A stretch of DNA of 64,000 nucleotides from Streptomyces sp. IMTB 2501 (GCF_001953885.1 NZ_MQUS01000026.1:4372-68371); one strand, 5' to 3'; shown: positions 52,591-61,058, counted from the stretch's first letter. Translations and numbers: made by a program. The notes: generated by a model from the sequence alone, not told the origin.

Positions 52591-54195
52591 ATGCACACCA
52601 GGCCATCCCTCCGCCGGACCCGGCGCACCCGCTCCCGGACGACGGCCCGCCTCACGGCCAGCCTGTTCACGGCCGCCGCCCTGCTCGTGTCCGCCTGCTC
52701 CTCCGAGAGCTCGACCACCTCGTCGGGCGGTGCGGCGGATGCGGTGCTGGCCGCTCTGCCGCGTGCGACGCCCTCCGCGCTGTCGTCGTACTACACCCAG
52801 CAGCTGCACTGGCGCAGCTGCGGTGTCCCCGGTTTCCAGTGCGCGACCATGAAGGCTCCGCTGGACTACGCCAAGCCCGGCGCGGGCGACGTCCGGCTCG
52901 CCGTCGCCCGCAAGAAGGCATCCGGCAAGGGCAAGCCGCTCGGTTCGCTGCTGATCAACCCGGGCGGTCCGGGCGGCTCGGCGGTCAGCTACCTCCAGAG
53001 CTACGCGGGCGCCGGCTACCCGGCCGACGTCCGTGCCCGCTACGACCTGGTCGCGGTGGACCCGCGGGGCGTCGCCCGCAGCGAGCCCGTCGAATGCCTC
53101 GACGGCCGCCAGATGGACACATACACACAGACGGACCTCACGCCCGACGACCAGCAGGAGCGGAACGCGCTGGTCACGGCGGACAAGACGTTCGCGGAGA
53201 GCTGCGGGGCGCGCTCGGCGCGGCTGCTGCGGCACGTCTCCACCGTGGAGGCGGCACGGGACATGGACATCCTGCGGTCGGCGCTGGGTGATCAGAGACT
53301 GAACTACGTGGGGGCGTCGTACGGCACGTTCCTGGGGGCGACGTACGCCGGGCTGTTCCCCGACCGGGTCGGCCGGGTGGTCCTGGACGGCGCGATGGAC
53401 CCCACCCTGGACGCCCGGCAGATGACCCTGGACCAGACGGCCGGCTTCGAGGCGGCGTTCCAGGCGTTCGCGAAGGACTGCGTACGGCACTCCGACTGCT
53501 CGCTCGGCGGCAAGGGCACGGCGCCGGCGCAGGTCGGCGACCATCTCAACGCATTCTTCCGGAAACTGGACCAGCACCCCATCCAGGCGGGCGACGCGTC
53601 CGGCCGCAAGCTCGGCGAGGCGCTGGCCACGACCGGGGTGATCGCGGCGATGTACGACCAGGCGGAGTGGGAGCAACTGCGCGAGGCGCTCACCTCGGCG
53701 ATGAAGCAGAACGACGGCAGGGGCCTGCTCGCGCTCTCCGACACCTATTACGAACGCGGCGCCGACGGCCACTACAGCAACCTGATGATGGCCAACGCCG
53801 CCGTGAACTGCCTGGACCTGCCGCCGGCCTTCACCGGCCCCGACCAGGTGGAGAAGGCGCTGCCCACCTTCGAGAAGGCCTCCCCGGTCTTCGGCCGGGG
53901 CCTGGCCTGGGCCGCGCTGAACTGCGCGTACTGGCCGGTGAAGGCCACGGGTGAGGCGCATCGCATCGAGGCGAAGGGCGCGGCGCCGATCGTGGTCGTC
54001 GGCACGACCCGCGACCCGGCGACGCCCTATCGCTGGGCGCAGTCCCTGGCCGGCCAACTCTCCTCGGCGCGCCTCCTGACGTACGTCGGCGACGGCCACA
54101 CCGCCTACGGCCGCGGCAGCACCTGCATCGACGCGGCGATCAACACCTACCTGCTCGACGGCACCCCACCGATCCCACGAAAGCGCTGCTCATAG
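52591..54195 (+). CDS. TAP-family alpha/beta hydrolase lipoprotein
   Basis: 534-aa lipoprotein peptidase homologue, with an Arg-rich signal peptide to lipobox LVSAC (C36). Oxyanion NPGGPGGS, nucleophile GASYG, Asp in TRDPATPY and His in GDGHTAYG are present, followed by the TAP C-terminal domain with paired cysteines. A TACGCT hexamer (52579-52584) ends 6 nt before ATG without a Shine-Dalgarno, so the mRNA may be leaderless. Paralogue of the enzyme at 9990-11477. Confidence 0.9.
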   Translation: MHTRPSLRRTRRTRSRTTARLTASLFTAAALLVSACSSESSTTSSGGAADAVLAALPRATPSALSSYYTQQLHWRSCGVPGFQCATMKAPLDYAKPGAGDVRLAVARKKASGKGKPLGSLLINPGGPGGSAVSYLQSYAGAGYPADVRARYDLVAVDPRGVARSEPVECLDGRQMDTYTQTDLTPDDQQERNALVTADKTFAESCGARSARLLRHVSTVEAARDMDILRSALGDQRLNYVGASYGTFLGATYAGLFPDRVGRVVLDGAMDPTLDARQMTLDQTAGFEAAFQAFAKDCVRHSDCSLGGKGTAPAQVGDHLNAFFRKLDQHPIQAGDASGRKLGEALATTGVIAAMYDQAEWEQLREALTSAMKQNDGRGLLALSDTYYERGADGHYSNLMMANAAVNCLDLPPAFTGPDQVEKALPTFEKASPVFGRGLAWAALNCAYWPVKATGEAHRIEAKGAAPIVVVGTTRDPATPYRWAQSLAGQLSSARLLTYVGDGHTAYGRGSTCIDAAINTYLLDGTPPIPRKRCS

Positions 54196-54304
54196 CCCCT
54201 GCCACCCGCCCCGGAACCCTCGCCTCCGGGGCGTGGTCAGAGCACCTCAGGAAACTGTGTAGACTTACCGAAGTTGCCGATCGCACCATTAGTGCGGAAG
54301 GCGC

Positions 54305-54378
54305 GCCGCCTTAGCTCAGATGGCCAGAGCAACGCACTCGTAATGCGTAGGTCTCGGGTTCGAATCCCGAAGGCGGCT
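54305..54378 (+). tRNA. tRNA-Thr (CGT anticodon)
   Basis: Acceptor arms GCCGCCT and AGGCGGC pair fully; the D loop AGCTCAGATGGCCAGAGC, the anticodon stem-loop ACGCA-CTCGTAA-TGCGT (anticodon CGT) and the T arm TCGGG-TTCGAAT-CCCGA are all regular. No CCA is encoded. It decodes ACG. Integrase and excisionase genes start just beyond it, so its 3' half is the attachment site of an integrative element. Confidence 0.97.
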
Positions 54379-54384
54379 CCGAGA

Positions 54385-54420
54385 AACCCCAGGTCACATA
54401 GCCCATGACCTGGGGTTTTC
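54385..54420 (+). terminator. tRNA terminator
   Basis: AACCCCAGGTCA (54385-54396) and TGACCTGGGGTT (54406-54417) form a 12-bp stem with a 9-nt loop, and TTTTC follows. It may lie on the element side of the attachment site. Confidence 0.9.
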
Positions 54421-54506
54421 TGTTGCTCGGGGCATGGCGCGTCACACGGCCGGAGTGCCGTGGGGTGGCTTGCGTGAGCGATGCGTGAGCGGAGCGCCGC
54501 CGGGAC

Positions 54507-56156
54507 CTACTTCTCGGGCTTCCGGCGCTGGGTCTTCTTCTTGGCCTTGGCCTGGGCTTTCGCCTTGTCCTTCGGCTTGCCTTCGCCCTTGCGGCTCTTC
54601 TTGGCCTTGGCCTTCTTGGCGGCCTTCGCGGCCTTACGGGCCGCCTTCTCAGCCTCGGCCTTGCGCTGAAGCGGGACCAACTTGGCGGTGGCCTCGGCGG
54701 CGTTCTTGCCGACCTGGGGCAGGACGCTCTGGTAAATATCCCGCGTGATGTGGGTGTCGCTGTGCCCGAGGGTGTCCGACACGATCTTGATGTCGATGTC
54801 GGCGGCCAGCATGAGAGTGGCCGCGCCATGGCGCAGGTCATGCAGCCGGATCGGCGGGAGGCCGGAGGCGGCGACGAGCCGCTCGAAGAGGTCAGTCACC
54901 TTGCCGGGGTGTAGCCAGGAGCCGTCCTCCTGAGTGAAGACGTGCCCAGTGTCCACCCAAGCCGAGCCCCATTCCTTGCGGTCCGCGTCCTGTCGTTCGC
55001 GGTGCTGCTTCAGGACGTTGACGGTGTCGTCGTCGAGCGCGACGACGCGGTAGCCGCTGTCGGTCTTGGGGCCGGATGCCTCGACCTCCCAGCCGTCCTG
55101 CACGAGTTGCGAGGAGACGGTGAGGGAGTGGGTGTCGAGGTTCGTCTCCGACCACGGCTGCCCGCACGCCTCACCACGGCGCAGGCCGCGGAAGGCGATC
55201 AGATGCCACATCGCGTACAGCCGGTCCTCGGCGACGAAGTCGAGGAAGGCGCCGGTCTGTTGGGGCGTCCAGACCATCACGGGCGACGGCTTCTCGCCCG
55301 TCTGCTCCCACTTGGCGATCCGCTCGTCCGTCCACACCAGCGCCTTCGGCTTGCGTACGGGGTCGATCTCGACATGAGCGGCCGGGTTGAACGTGATGAT
55401 CTGCTGCCCGATCGCGTCGTTCAGGGCCGCGCGGAGCGTGGCCTTGACGTGCAGGCGCGTGGCGGGGCCGGTGATGCGACGGAAGGGCGGCATCTCGTCG
55501 ATCGCGGCCTTCATCGCCTTGCGCCGGGCACGGTTCTCCGCTCCCCTCCAGGGCACGGTCGCCAGCTCATCGAGCGCGGCTCGCCGTTGAGCGTTCTGCT
55601 CCAGGATCTGGGCGTTGGCGTCGCGGATCTCCGTGAACATCTCGCTGAGGTGGCTGACGCGCAGCCGGTTGAGGCGTCGGTTCCCGATGTGCGGCTTGAG
55701 ATGCACGCGGATGTCGGTCTCGTAGCGGTTCAGGCCGGACTTGCGTATGCGCTTGCCCGCCAGCCACCGGTCGAGCCATTCGCTCACGGTGAGGCTGCCG
55801 ATGAGGTCCTGGCCGGCGTTGAGGCGCCGCCGGGTCTCCTCCACGTCGGGCAGGGGGGTCTTCTCGCTGCTGACTTCCGTCAGCATGGCGGCGATCAGTT
55901 CCGTGCCCTCGGGATCGTCCGACTCGGCCAGGCCGAGGAGGGCGCGGACGTGGTCGAGGCCGGCCTGGGCGGCTTTGCGGCTGTCGTAGCCGCCACGGGC
56001 GAAGGACCTGCGGCTGCCGTCCTCACGCGGCGGCAGCTCTTGGCGGATGGAGTAGGTGCAGTGGTTCCTGTTGTTGCGCTTGGGGCAGGACGTGCCGAGT
56101 TCCTTGCCGGTCTTCGGGTCGCGGCAGGAACAGCGGCGGTAGGTGGAGCCCTTCAA
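54507..56156 (-). CDS. int: Site-specific tyrosine integrase
   Basis: 549-aa phage-type integrase. SAM-like arm/core-binding domain at about 120-290; catalytic domain with R in FRGLRRGEACG, K in SGPKTDSGYR, HxxR in HDLRHGAATLML, H in LGHSDTHITRDIY and Tyr of the last motif. An N-terminal segment has cysteines (CSCRD...CP) that may bind zinc. The final 50 residues are a Lys/Ala-rich tail. It points toward and ends 129 nt from the tRNA, the usual layout for tRNA-site integrases. Coupled to the XRE gene (4-nt overlap). Confidence 0.95.
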   Translation of the reverse strand: MKGSTYRRCSCRDPKTGKELGTSCPKRNNRNHCTYSIRQELPPREDGSRRSFARGGYDSRKAAQAGLDHVRALLGLAESDDPEGTELIAAMLTEVSSEKTPLPDVEETRRRLNAGQDLIGSLTVSEWLDRWLAGKRIRKSGLNRYETDIRVHLKPHIGNRRLNRLRVSHLSEMFTEIRDANAQILEQNAQRRAALDELATVPWRGAENRARRKAMKAAIDEMPPFRRITGPATRLHVKATLRAALNDAIGQQIITFNPAAHVEIDPVRKPKALVWTDERIAKWEQTGEKPSPVMVWTPQQTGAFLDFVAEDRLYAMWHLIAFRGLRRGEACGQPWSETNLDTHSLTVSSQLVQDGWEVEASGPKTDSGYRVVALDDDTVNVLKQHRERQDADRKEWGSAWVDTGHVFTQEDGSWLHPGKVTDLFERLVAASGLPPIRLHDLRHGAATLMLAADIDIKIVSDTLGHSDTHITRDIYQSVLPQVGKNAAEATAKLVPLQRKAEAEKAARKAAKAAKKAKAKKSRKGEGKPKDKAKAQAKAKKKTQRRKPEK

Positions 56157-56848
56157 AGATCATTCTCCTCAGCGGTGTTGGCGTTGCTGCCGGGTTCGGG
56201 TGGGTCGACGTCGGCGAGTTCGGGCGGCAGGTAGGGGAGTAGGCCGCGGTCGCGGCGGATGAAGGAGCGGGCTACGCGGAGGCGTTGCTTGGCCTTGTCG
56301 ATGCGCTCCAGGCAGGCGGCCTGATCGCGCAGCGCCTCCGCCTGTTGTGTGGCACTGGTTGCGTGCTCGACGGCGTATTGCGCGTAGCTCTCGCTGGCCA
56401 TCGCGGCGCGCGCCTCGCCGAGGGCCTCGATGTGCTCGCGCTGGTAGCGGAGCATGTCGCGGTCGGCCAGGGAGCCACTGTCCTGAGCCGTGAACCAACA
56501 CATGGCCTCCCACGGAGCAGTGCGGTCCTCGTACGGGAGCCGCTGGACCTCGGCGACGTAACCGATCGGGTAGATGAGGCAGATCGGGTTCGTGTGCAAT
56601 GCCCTGGCCAGGACCATGACGTCGACCAGGGGCAGGTTGGCGCGACGGCCGGATTCCATATTGGCGATGACGTTGCGGGGGATCGGGTGACCGATCTGCT
56701 CGCACCGGTCGGCGAGGTCCTGGGCGCTCATGCGTAGCTCCTTCCTTCGGCGTCGGACCTCAGCGGCCACGGTGGCCATGACGTGGTCGGCCCACTCGGG
56801 GACGTCGTCCTCGTCGTCGTATCCAGCATCGAAATCGTGTTGTGTCAT
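56153..56848 (-). CDS. XRE-family regulator
   Basis: 231-aa protein with an N-terminal helix-turn-helix (about residues 30-75: RRKELRMSAQDLADRCEQ...RNVIANMESGRR) and a helical C-terminal half. Its stop overlaps the integrase start, so it likely governs int expression as an element repressor. It diverges from xis; a TAATGT hexamer 8 nt from its ATG suggests a leaderless transcript, so binding in the 95-nt gap could control both directions. Confidence 0.82.
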   Translation of the reverse strand: MTQHDFDAGYDDEDDVPEWADHVMATVAAEVRRRRKELRMSAQDLADRCEQIGHPIPRNVIANMESGRRANLPLVDVMVLARALHTNPICLIYPIGYVAEVQRLPYEDRTAPWEAMCWFTAQDSGSLADRDMLRYQREHIEALGEARAAMASESYAQYAVEHATSATQQAEALRDQAACLERIDKAKQRLRVARSFIRRDRGLLPYLPPELADVDPPEPGSNANTAEENDL

Positions 56849-56943
56849 GAGGACACATTAGCTTCACCATCCTGGATTTAGTGGCCTGGAGCCGGGCGTG
56901 ATCGTCGCGTTCGCCGAGGGCTGCATGAAAAGGGGTGCACTGT

Positions 56944-57183
56944 ATGCGCGAAGGCGCGACGGCTGGCCAGTCGAAGGGTTCGAAGGGGATGAGTCGGAAG
57001 GAGCTGCTCGCCCTGCCTGTGGCTGTCGACCTGGACACGGGCAACCGGGCTCTGGGTCTCGGACGGAGCAAGGGGTATGAGCTGGCGAAGCGAGGTGAGT
57101 ACCCCTGCAAGGTGCTGCGGCTGGGCAACGCCTACCGGGTGGTGACCGCGGATCTATTGGAGCTGCTGGGTCTGGCGGCGTGA
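56944..57183 (+). CDS. xis: Excisionase-like MerR/AlpA-type DNA-binding protein
   Basis: 79-aa protein: a winged HTH typical of excisionases (LGLGRSKGYELAKRGEYPCKVLRLGNAYRV). ATG 56944 follows AAAAGGGG. It is divergent from the XRE gene and directional control of excision is its expected job. The stop TGA overlaps a GTG that opens a 179-codon frame covering the palindrome array; I do not treat that frame as a gene. Confidence 0.82.
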   Translation: MREGATAGQSKGSKGMSRKELLALPVAVDLDTGNRALGLGRSKGYELAKRGEYPCKVLRLGNAYRVVTADLLELLGLAA

Positions 57184-57266
57184 AGGGGTGGGAGCGTAGC
57201 GGACGGTTCTGCGCTGAGCTGACACAGAAACGCTGGACTGTTGCCGGGCCTGGACGTACTGTCCGT

Positions 57267-57401
57267 GTTCCCTCAGGGAACGAAGCCAGCGTTTCCTCAG
57301 GAAACAGCGCGTGCGTCCCGACTCGGGACAGATCGCGCGTTCCGACACGGAACACGCCGAGCGCTCAGTCTCTGAGCACACCGAGCGTTCAGTCTCTGAG
57401 C
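57267..57401. repeat. Six 15-nt palindromes at exact 24-nt pitch with compensated arms
   Basis: Units start at 57267, 57291, 57315, 57339, 57363 and 57387: GTTCCC-TCA-GGGAAC, GTTTCC-TCA-GGAAAC, GTCCCG-ACT-CGGGAC, GTTCCG-ACA-CGGAAC, GCTCAG-TCT-CTGAGC, GTTCAG-TCT-CTGAGC. Each has a 6-nt arm, a 3-nt loop and a 6-nt arm, then a 9-nt spacer usually ending in GC. Arms differ between units yet remain self-complementary (one T:G pair in the last). Neighbours fall into three pairs by loop and arm type. Between xis and the DUF3631 gene. Confidence 0.95.
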
Positions 57402-57408
57402 AGAGCGA

Positions 57409-57434
57409 GCCTCCGGCGCGGCAACGCCGGAGGC
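57409..57434 (+). other. Longer GC hairpin closing the palindrome array
   Basis: GCCTCCGGCG (57409-57418) pairs with CGCCGGAGGC (57425-57434) over 10 bp with a 6-nt loop. Its start is in register with the 24-nt grid (next unit expected at 57411). It could be an attenuator/terminator before the DUF3631 start at 57521. Confidence 0.75.
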
Positions 57435-57520
57435 CCTGGAAACTCCGTCGCCCGCATCCAACGAACGATCCGCGCCTGTCGGGCCTGCATGCCCGGCGCC
57501 GCAGAAAGAGGAACCGCCGA

Positions 57521-58786
57521 GTGCAACCTGAGAACCCCGCGCCCCATTCCACCCCTGCTCCCGCACCTGCTGCTGTGTGGCCGCCGGTCGCGATGCCGGG
57601 CAAGCCCGACCAGGGCGAACCCGAGCACACTGCGCCGGCCGTGGCAGCCGAGGAGCCGGTACCGGATCCGGAGCCGACCGTCGGCTCGGTGCTGCTGGAC
57701 GAACTGCGTGAGCAGATAGCGAAGTTCGTGATCCTGCCCACGCAGGAAGCGCTGGACGCCGTGACGTTGTGGGTGGCGGCGACGCATCTGCAGCCCGCGT
57801 GGCAGCACGCGCCGCGTCTGGCGGTGGTGGGTCCGGCGAAGAGGTGCGGCAAGTCGCGGCTGCTGGACGTGCTGACCGAGACGGTCCACGAGCCGATGCT
57901 CACCATCAACACCACCCCGGCTGCGATCTTCCGGTCGATCACCGAGGAGCCGCCCACGCTCCTGGTGGACGAGGCGGACACCATCTTCGGCACGCCGAAG
58001 ATGGCAGAGAAGAACGAGGAGATGCGCGGCCTGCTCAACGCCGGCCACCAGCGCAACCGCTACGTCACGCGGGTCGTCGGCAACGACCACACCCCGCACC
58101 GGTTCGCCACCTTCGCCATGGCCGCCCTCGCAGGGATCGGTGACCTGCCCGACACGATCATGGACCGGGCGGTGGTCATCCGGATGCGTCGCCGGGCGGA
58201 GGGCGAGCACGTCAAGCCCTTCCGTTCCCGCCGCGACATCCCGGCTCTTCATGACCTGCGGGACCGCATCGCCGCTTGGGCCAGGCCGCTGCTGGACGAG
58301 GCAGCGGACCTGGAGCCGGACATGCCGGTAGAGGACCGGGCTGCCGATACCTGGGAGCCGTTGGTCATCGTCGCCGACCTGGCCGCCGGGTCCTGGCCCC
58401 GTCGCGCCCGCGAGGCGTGTGCACGGATGGTCGCCTCCGAGGTCGAGGTGGAGGAGGAGCACCCCGGTGGGGCGCGGATCCTGGCGGACATCCGCCGGGT
58501 CTTCGTCGCCCAACGGGAGGTGGACAGCCTCTCCACGGACGAGCTGCTGCACCATCTGCGCCAGGACGCCGAGAGCCCGTGGGGGGAATGGGGACGCAAT
58601 GGGCTGACCGCCCGCGATCTGGCAAAGATGCTGGGCCAGTTCGGCATCAAACCCGGCAATGTCCGCCTCGCCGACGGAACCCAGCGCAAGGGCTACACGC
58701 GCAACAAGTTCCTCGACGCGTGGCGCCGCTACTGCCCAACCGTCCACTCAGTGGACAGCGAGTCTGCCGCCCCCACCGCAGGCTGA
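57521..58786 (+). CDS. DUF3631 P-loop ATPase (element replication/maintenance candidate)
   Basis: 421-aa protein. Walker A VVGPAKRCGKSRLLD, Walker B TLLVDEADTIFG, then GLLNAGHQRN..TRVVG and the DUF3631 region to about residue 330, and a C-terminal domain LTARDLAKMLGQFGIKPGNVRL..GYTRNKFLDAWRRYCP (winged-helix-like). DUF3631 is often found with primase-helicase proteins of actinobacterial elements, so a DNA replication role is inferred. GTG 57521 has AAAGAGGA about 9 nt upstream; an earlier GTG (57311) would translate the palindrome array into an Arg/Ser/Glu repeat and is less likely. Confidence 0.75.
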   Translation: MQPENPAPHSTPAPAPAAVWPPVAMPGKPDQGEPEHTAPAVAAEEPVPDPEPTVGSVLLDELREQIAKFVILPTQEALDAVTLWVAATHLQPAWQHAPRLAVVGPAKRCGKSRLLDVLTETVHEPMLTINTTPAAIFRSITEEPPTLLVDEADTIFGTPKMAEKNEEMRGLLNAGHQRNRYVTRVVGNDHTPHRFATFAMAALAGIGDLPDTIMDRAVVIRMRRRAEGEHVKPFRSRRDIPALHDLRDRIAAWARPLLDEAADLEPDMPVEDRAADTWEPLVIVADLAAGSWPRRAREACARMVASEVEVEEEHPGGARILADIRRVFVAQREVDSLSTDELLHHLRQDAESPWGEWGRNGLTARDLAKMLGQFGIKPGNVRLADGTQRKGYTRNKFLDAWRRYCPTVHSVDSESAAPTAG

Positions 58787-59192
58787 GCCCCGCATCCCCG
58801 GGTGGCCGTCCCTGCCGTCCCTGCCGTGATCCCGCAGGTCAAACGACGTGCAGGCAAGACGGCAACCGGGAACAAGACGGCAACGCGATCACGGTGGACG
58901 CGCTGCCGCCGCCAGGACACTGCCTCGATCCGTCTTGTGGCGTCCCGCGCGTCCTCGCCGTATCGCCGCAGGCCACGGCTTCGCCGGTCGGGACGCACCA
59001 CACATCAGTGCCGTCCCGACCGGCGGAGGACTCATGCCCCCACTCGGTTATGACGGGCCCGCGGCCCCGTGGCAACCGAAGACGCCTGCAGGACGGAGCG
59101 CCGAGACCCTTGCCGTACCGGCCCTGACCTGTGCTTGCAACGGCCAAGACGGCCAAGACGGCTCACACCGACAAACCCCAGGAGTACCCCGC
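58787..59192. other. 406-nt gap with a stem-loop and a possibly decayed coding tail
   Basis: GCCGGTCGGGACG (58983-58995) and CGTCCCGACCGGC (59012-59024) form a 13-bp stem with a 16-nt loop. GGAGGA and an in-frame ATG (59034) for the next gene follow at once. In the DUF3631 frame after its stop, codons 58802 onward read VAVPAVPAVIPQVK; in another frame near 59128 they read VPALTCACNGQDGQDG. Both look like C-terminal tails of longer DUF3631 proteins, so the gene may have been shortened by a stop and a shift. Confidence 0.5.
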
Positions 59193-60110
59193 TTGACCCT
59201 CTCCACATCCACATCCACACCCGCCGACCGGGGACACCGTCCCGACGAAGGATGGCTCTCGATGACCCAGCAGGACGCCGAGCGGTACGCGCTCATCGCG
59301 GCCGGCGTCGTCATCGTCGTCCTGACCGCCGGAGCGTTCTGGCTCTCCTACGCACACCTGGCCGATGTCGCCGGCCGACACGGCCTCGGTGGTTCCCCGA
59401 TCCGCCGCTGGGCGTGGCCCGCCACCCTGGACGCGTTCATCGTCGCGGGCGAACTGCTCATGCTGCGCGCCGGTCTGCGCCAGGTGACCGACAAGTGGGC
59501 CATCGGCGTGACCGCTGCCGGGTCGGTCGGCTCCATCGCGCTCAACGTGGCCGGGGTCAACGGCACAGGCAACGCCGGCACCGTGCCGCTGCTCGACTAC
59601 GTGGTCGCAGCGGTTCCCCCGACCGCCGCGCTGCTGGCCTTCGGTGTCCTGATGCGGCAGATCCACCAGCTCGTCGAGCAACCCGCCAGCCTCCGGAAAC
59701 CCGCGCCTGCCCCGGCGCCGACCCCACTGGCCAGCGCCGCACGGTCGGCTGCTCCTGGCGAAGCCCCGCAGCATGGTGACGGGTCGACGGAGCATCCTGC
59801 CCCCGACCGTCCAGTCGATGCGGGATCCCCTTCGGGCGGTGAGGCCACCGGCCCGGCCCTCAAGCCGACCGGAGCACGGTCTCGGCGCACCGGGCGCCCG
59901 CAGGACATCTCCGACGACGAGATACGGGCCATCGCGTGCGAGGTGATGGCCCGTACGGGATCCGCTTCCTCCACAGAGGTCGGGGACGAGATCCGCGTCA
60001 AACGCGGCCGGAAGGCCGCAAACGGCCGCGTGCAGAAAATCTGCGATGAGTTGAACGCCGAGAAGGCCGAGCCCGCAAACGCCGCCGCAGTCGGCAGCAG
60101 TACCGGCTGA
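59193..60110 (+). CDS. DUF2637 membrane protein (Spd-like)
   Basis: 305-aa protein with four membrane segments (about residues 30-55, 70-95, 100-120 and 132-152) matching DUF2637, found in Streptomyces plasmids and elements beside transfer or spread genes. The C-terminal third is Ala/Pro-rich, then ends in a small HTH-like segment (DDEIRAIACEVMARTG..KAANGRVQKICDEL). TTG 59193 has GGAG 8 nt upstream; ATG 59034 (strong GGAGGA) and ATG 59259 are alternatives. Role in intermycelial transfer is inferred. Confidence 0.7.
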   Translation: MTLSTSTSTPADRGHRPDEGWLSMTQQDAERYALIAAGVVIVVLTAGAFWLSYAHLADVAGRHGLGGSPIRRWAWPATLDAFIVAGELLMLRAGLRQVTDKWAIGVTAAGSVGSIALNVAGVNGTGNAGTVPLLDYVVAAVPPTAALLAFGVLMRQIHQLVEQPASLRKPAPAPAPTPLASAARSAAPGEAPQHGDGSTEHPAPDRPVDAGSPSGGEATGPALKPTGARSRRTGRPQDISDDEIRAIACEVMARTGSASSTEVGDEIRVKRGRKAANGRVQKICDELNAEKAEPANAAAVGSSTG

Positions 60111-60128
60111 CACGCCTGGAACCGCGCC

Positions 60129-60168
60129 TTTCGGTGGGCACCGGAAGTACTTCCGGTGCCCACCGAAA
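60129..60168. repeat. 40-bp perfect palindrome, candidate oriT core or terminator
   Basis: The 20-nt half TTTCGGTGGGCACCGGAAGT (60129-60148) is followed directly by its exact reverse complement (60149-60168). It lies 18 nt after the DUF2637 gene and 155 nt before mobC. A long perfect palindrome beside mobC and relaxase genes is a typical oriT feature, but the same structure could terminate the upstream transcript. Confidence 0.85.
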
Positions 60169-60323
60169 CCCCGCCGAGCCCACACACTGAGCGCGCCCGG
60201 TCCCGCGCTCCGCCACCCCAGCGCCCACTCATCCACACCTGTGGACAGCCAGCTCCCGCAACACACCGCCCGGACTTTGCCACCGCCCCGCGTGCCTTCC
60301 CTGCCCCTTCCGGAGAACCACCC

Positions 60324-61058
60324 ATGACGCACGACCCGCACCACCCCGAGGACGCCCCCGACGAGCCACTCAGGCTGACGAAGTCCCCTACGCTGAGGAA
60401 CCGTCTGCGGTGGGTGTTCGGACGGGGTGCCCCTGGCGGAGCCAGTAGTACCCCGAGTCCGACTCAAGGCCGGTCTTCGGGGGTCTCCGCCCCGGGGGTG
60501 GCGGAGGAGGCCCGGCGCCAGGGGGCGCAGGACCGGGAGGTCGGGGCCGAGGGCGGCCTCGACCTGGACACACTCCATGCCGTCCAGAGCGAAGTTCTCC
60601 ACCCCGCCCGCACCGCCGAGACCTCCGCCGCCGAGCCCGTCGTGCAGAGCGTGCAGCCCACCATCCGTCGCTTCACCGGCACCAAGCGCGTGGTCCGCGT
60701 TGGTCCCTTGCGCTTCACCGGCAACGAACACACCCAGCTTCAGCAGGCAGCCATCGAGCATGGCTATAAAGGTGACTCCGGCTTCGCCGCCGACATCGTC
60801 CTCGCCTTCGTCACCGGACGGTTTACCGCCAACCTGCCCCTGTCCGAGGATCGCCGCCGTATTCACATCTTCCGCGCCCAGGTCCTGCGCCAGCTCAACC
60901 GGATCGGCGTCAACGTCAACCAGATAGCCCGCGCTCTCAACAGCGACCAGACCCCGCCCGACCTCCGCCAGCGCCTGACCGAGCTCCACGACCTGCTGGA
61001 GCTGATCGCCGAGGCATTGCGCCAGCCCGTCGATCCGGAGACGGAGACAGCCGCGTGA
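60324..61058 (+). CDS. MobC-like relaxosome protein
   Basis: 244-aa protein. The C-terminal half (from about residue 115) is a MobC domain: RVGPLRFTGNEHTQLQQAAIEHGYKGDSGFAADIV..., then LRQLNRIGVNVNQIARALNSD, a motif typical of the family that helps the relaxase open oriT. The N-terminal part is disordered and contains the GAGTCCGACTC stretch at DNA level. ATG 60324 follows GGAGAA. The stop overlaps the relaxase GTG (61055-61058). Confidence 0.85.
   Translation: MTHDPHHPEDAPDEPLRLTKSPTLRNRLRWVFGRGAPGGASSTPSPTQGRSSGVSAPGVAEEARRQGAQDREVGAEGGLDLDTLHAVQSEVLHPARTAETSAAEPVVQSVQPTIRRFTGTKRVVRVGPLRFTGNEHTQLQQAAIEHGYKGDSGFAADIVLAFVTGRFTANLPLSEDRRRIHIFRAQVLRQLNRIGVNVNQIARALNSDQTPPDLRQRLTELHDLLELIAEALRQPVDPETETAA

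Noticed and set aside
57267..57434. CRISPR array
   Set aside because: Repeats are not identical, spacers are 9 nt and no cas genes are near.
57311..57520. Earlier start (GTG 57311) of the DUF3631 protein
   Set aside because: Would translate the palindromes; GTG 57521 has a better ribosome site and gives the compact family protein.
57180..57719. 179-codon frame whose GTG overlaps the xis stop and spans the palindromes as an 8-residue repeat
   Set aside because: It continues out of frame into the DUF3631 gene, has no recognisable fold past the repeats and poor codon bias. The 8-aa periodicity follows from the 24-nt pitch. Left as an alternative reading of the array.
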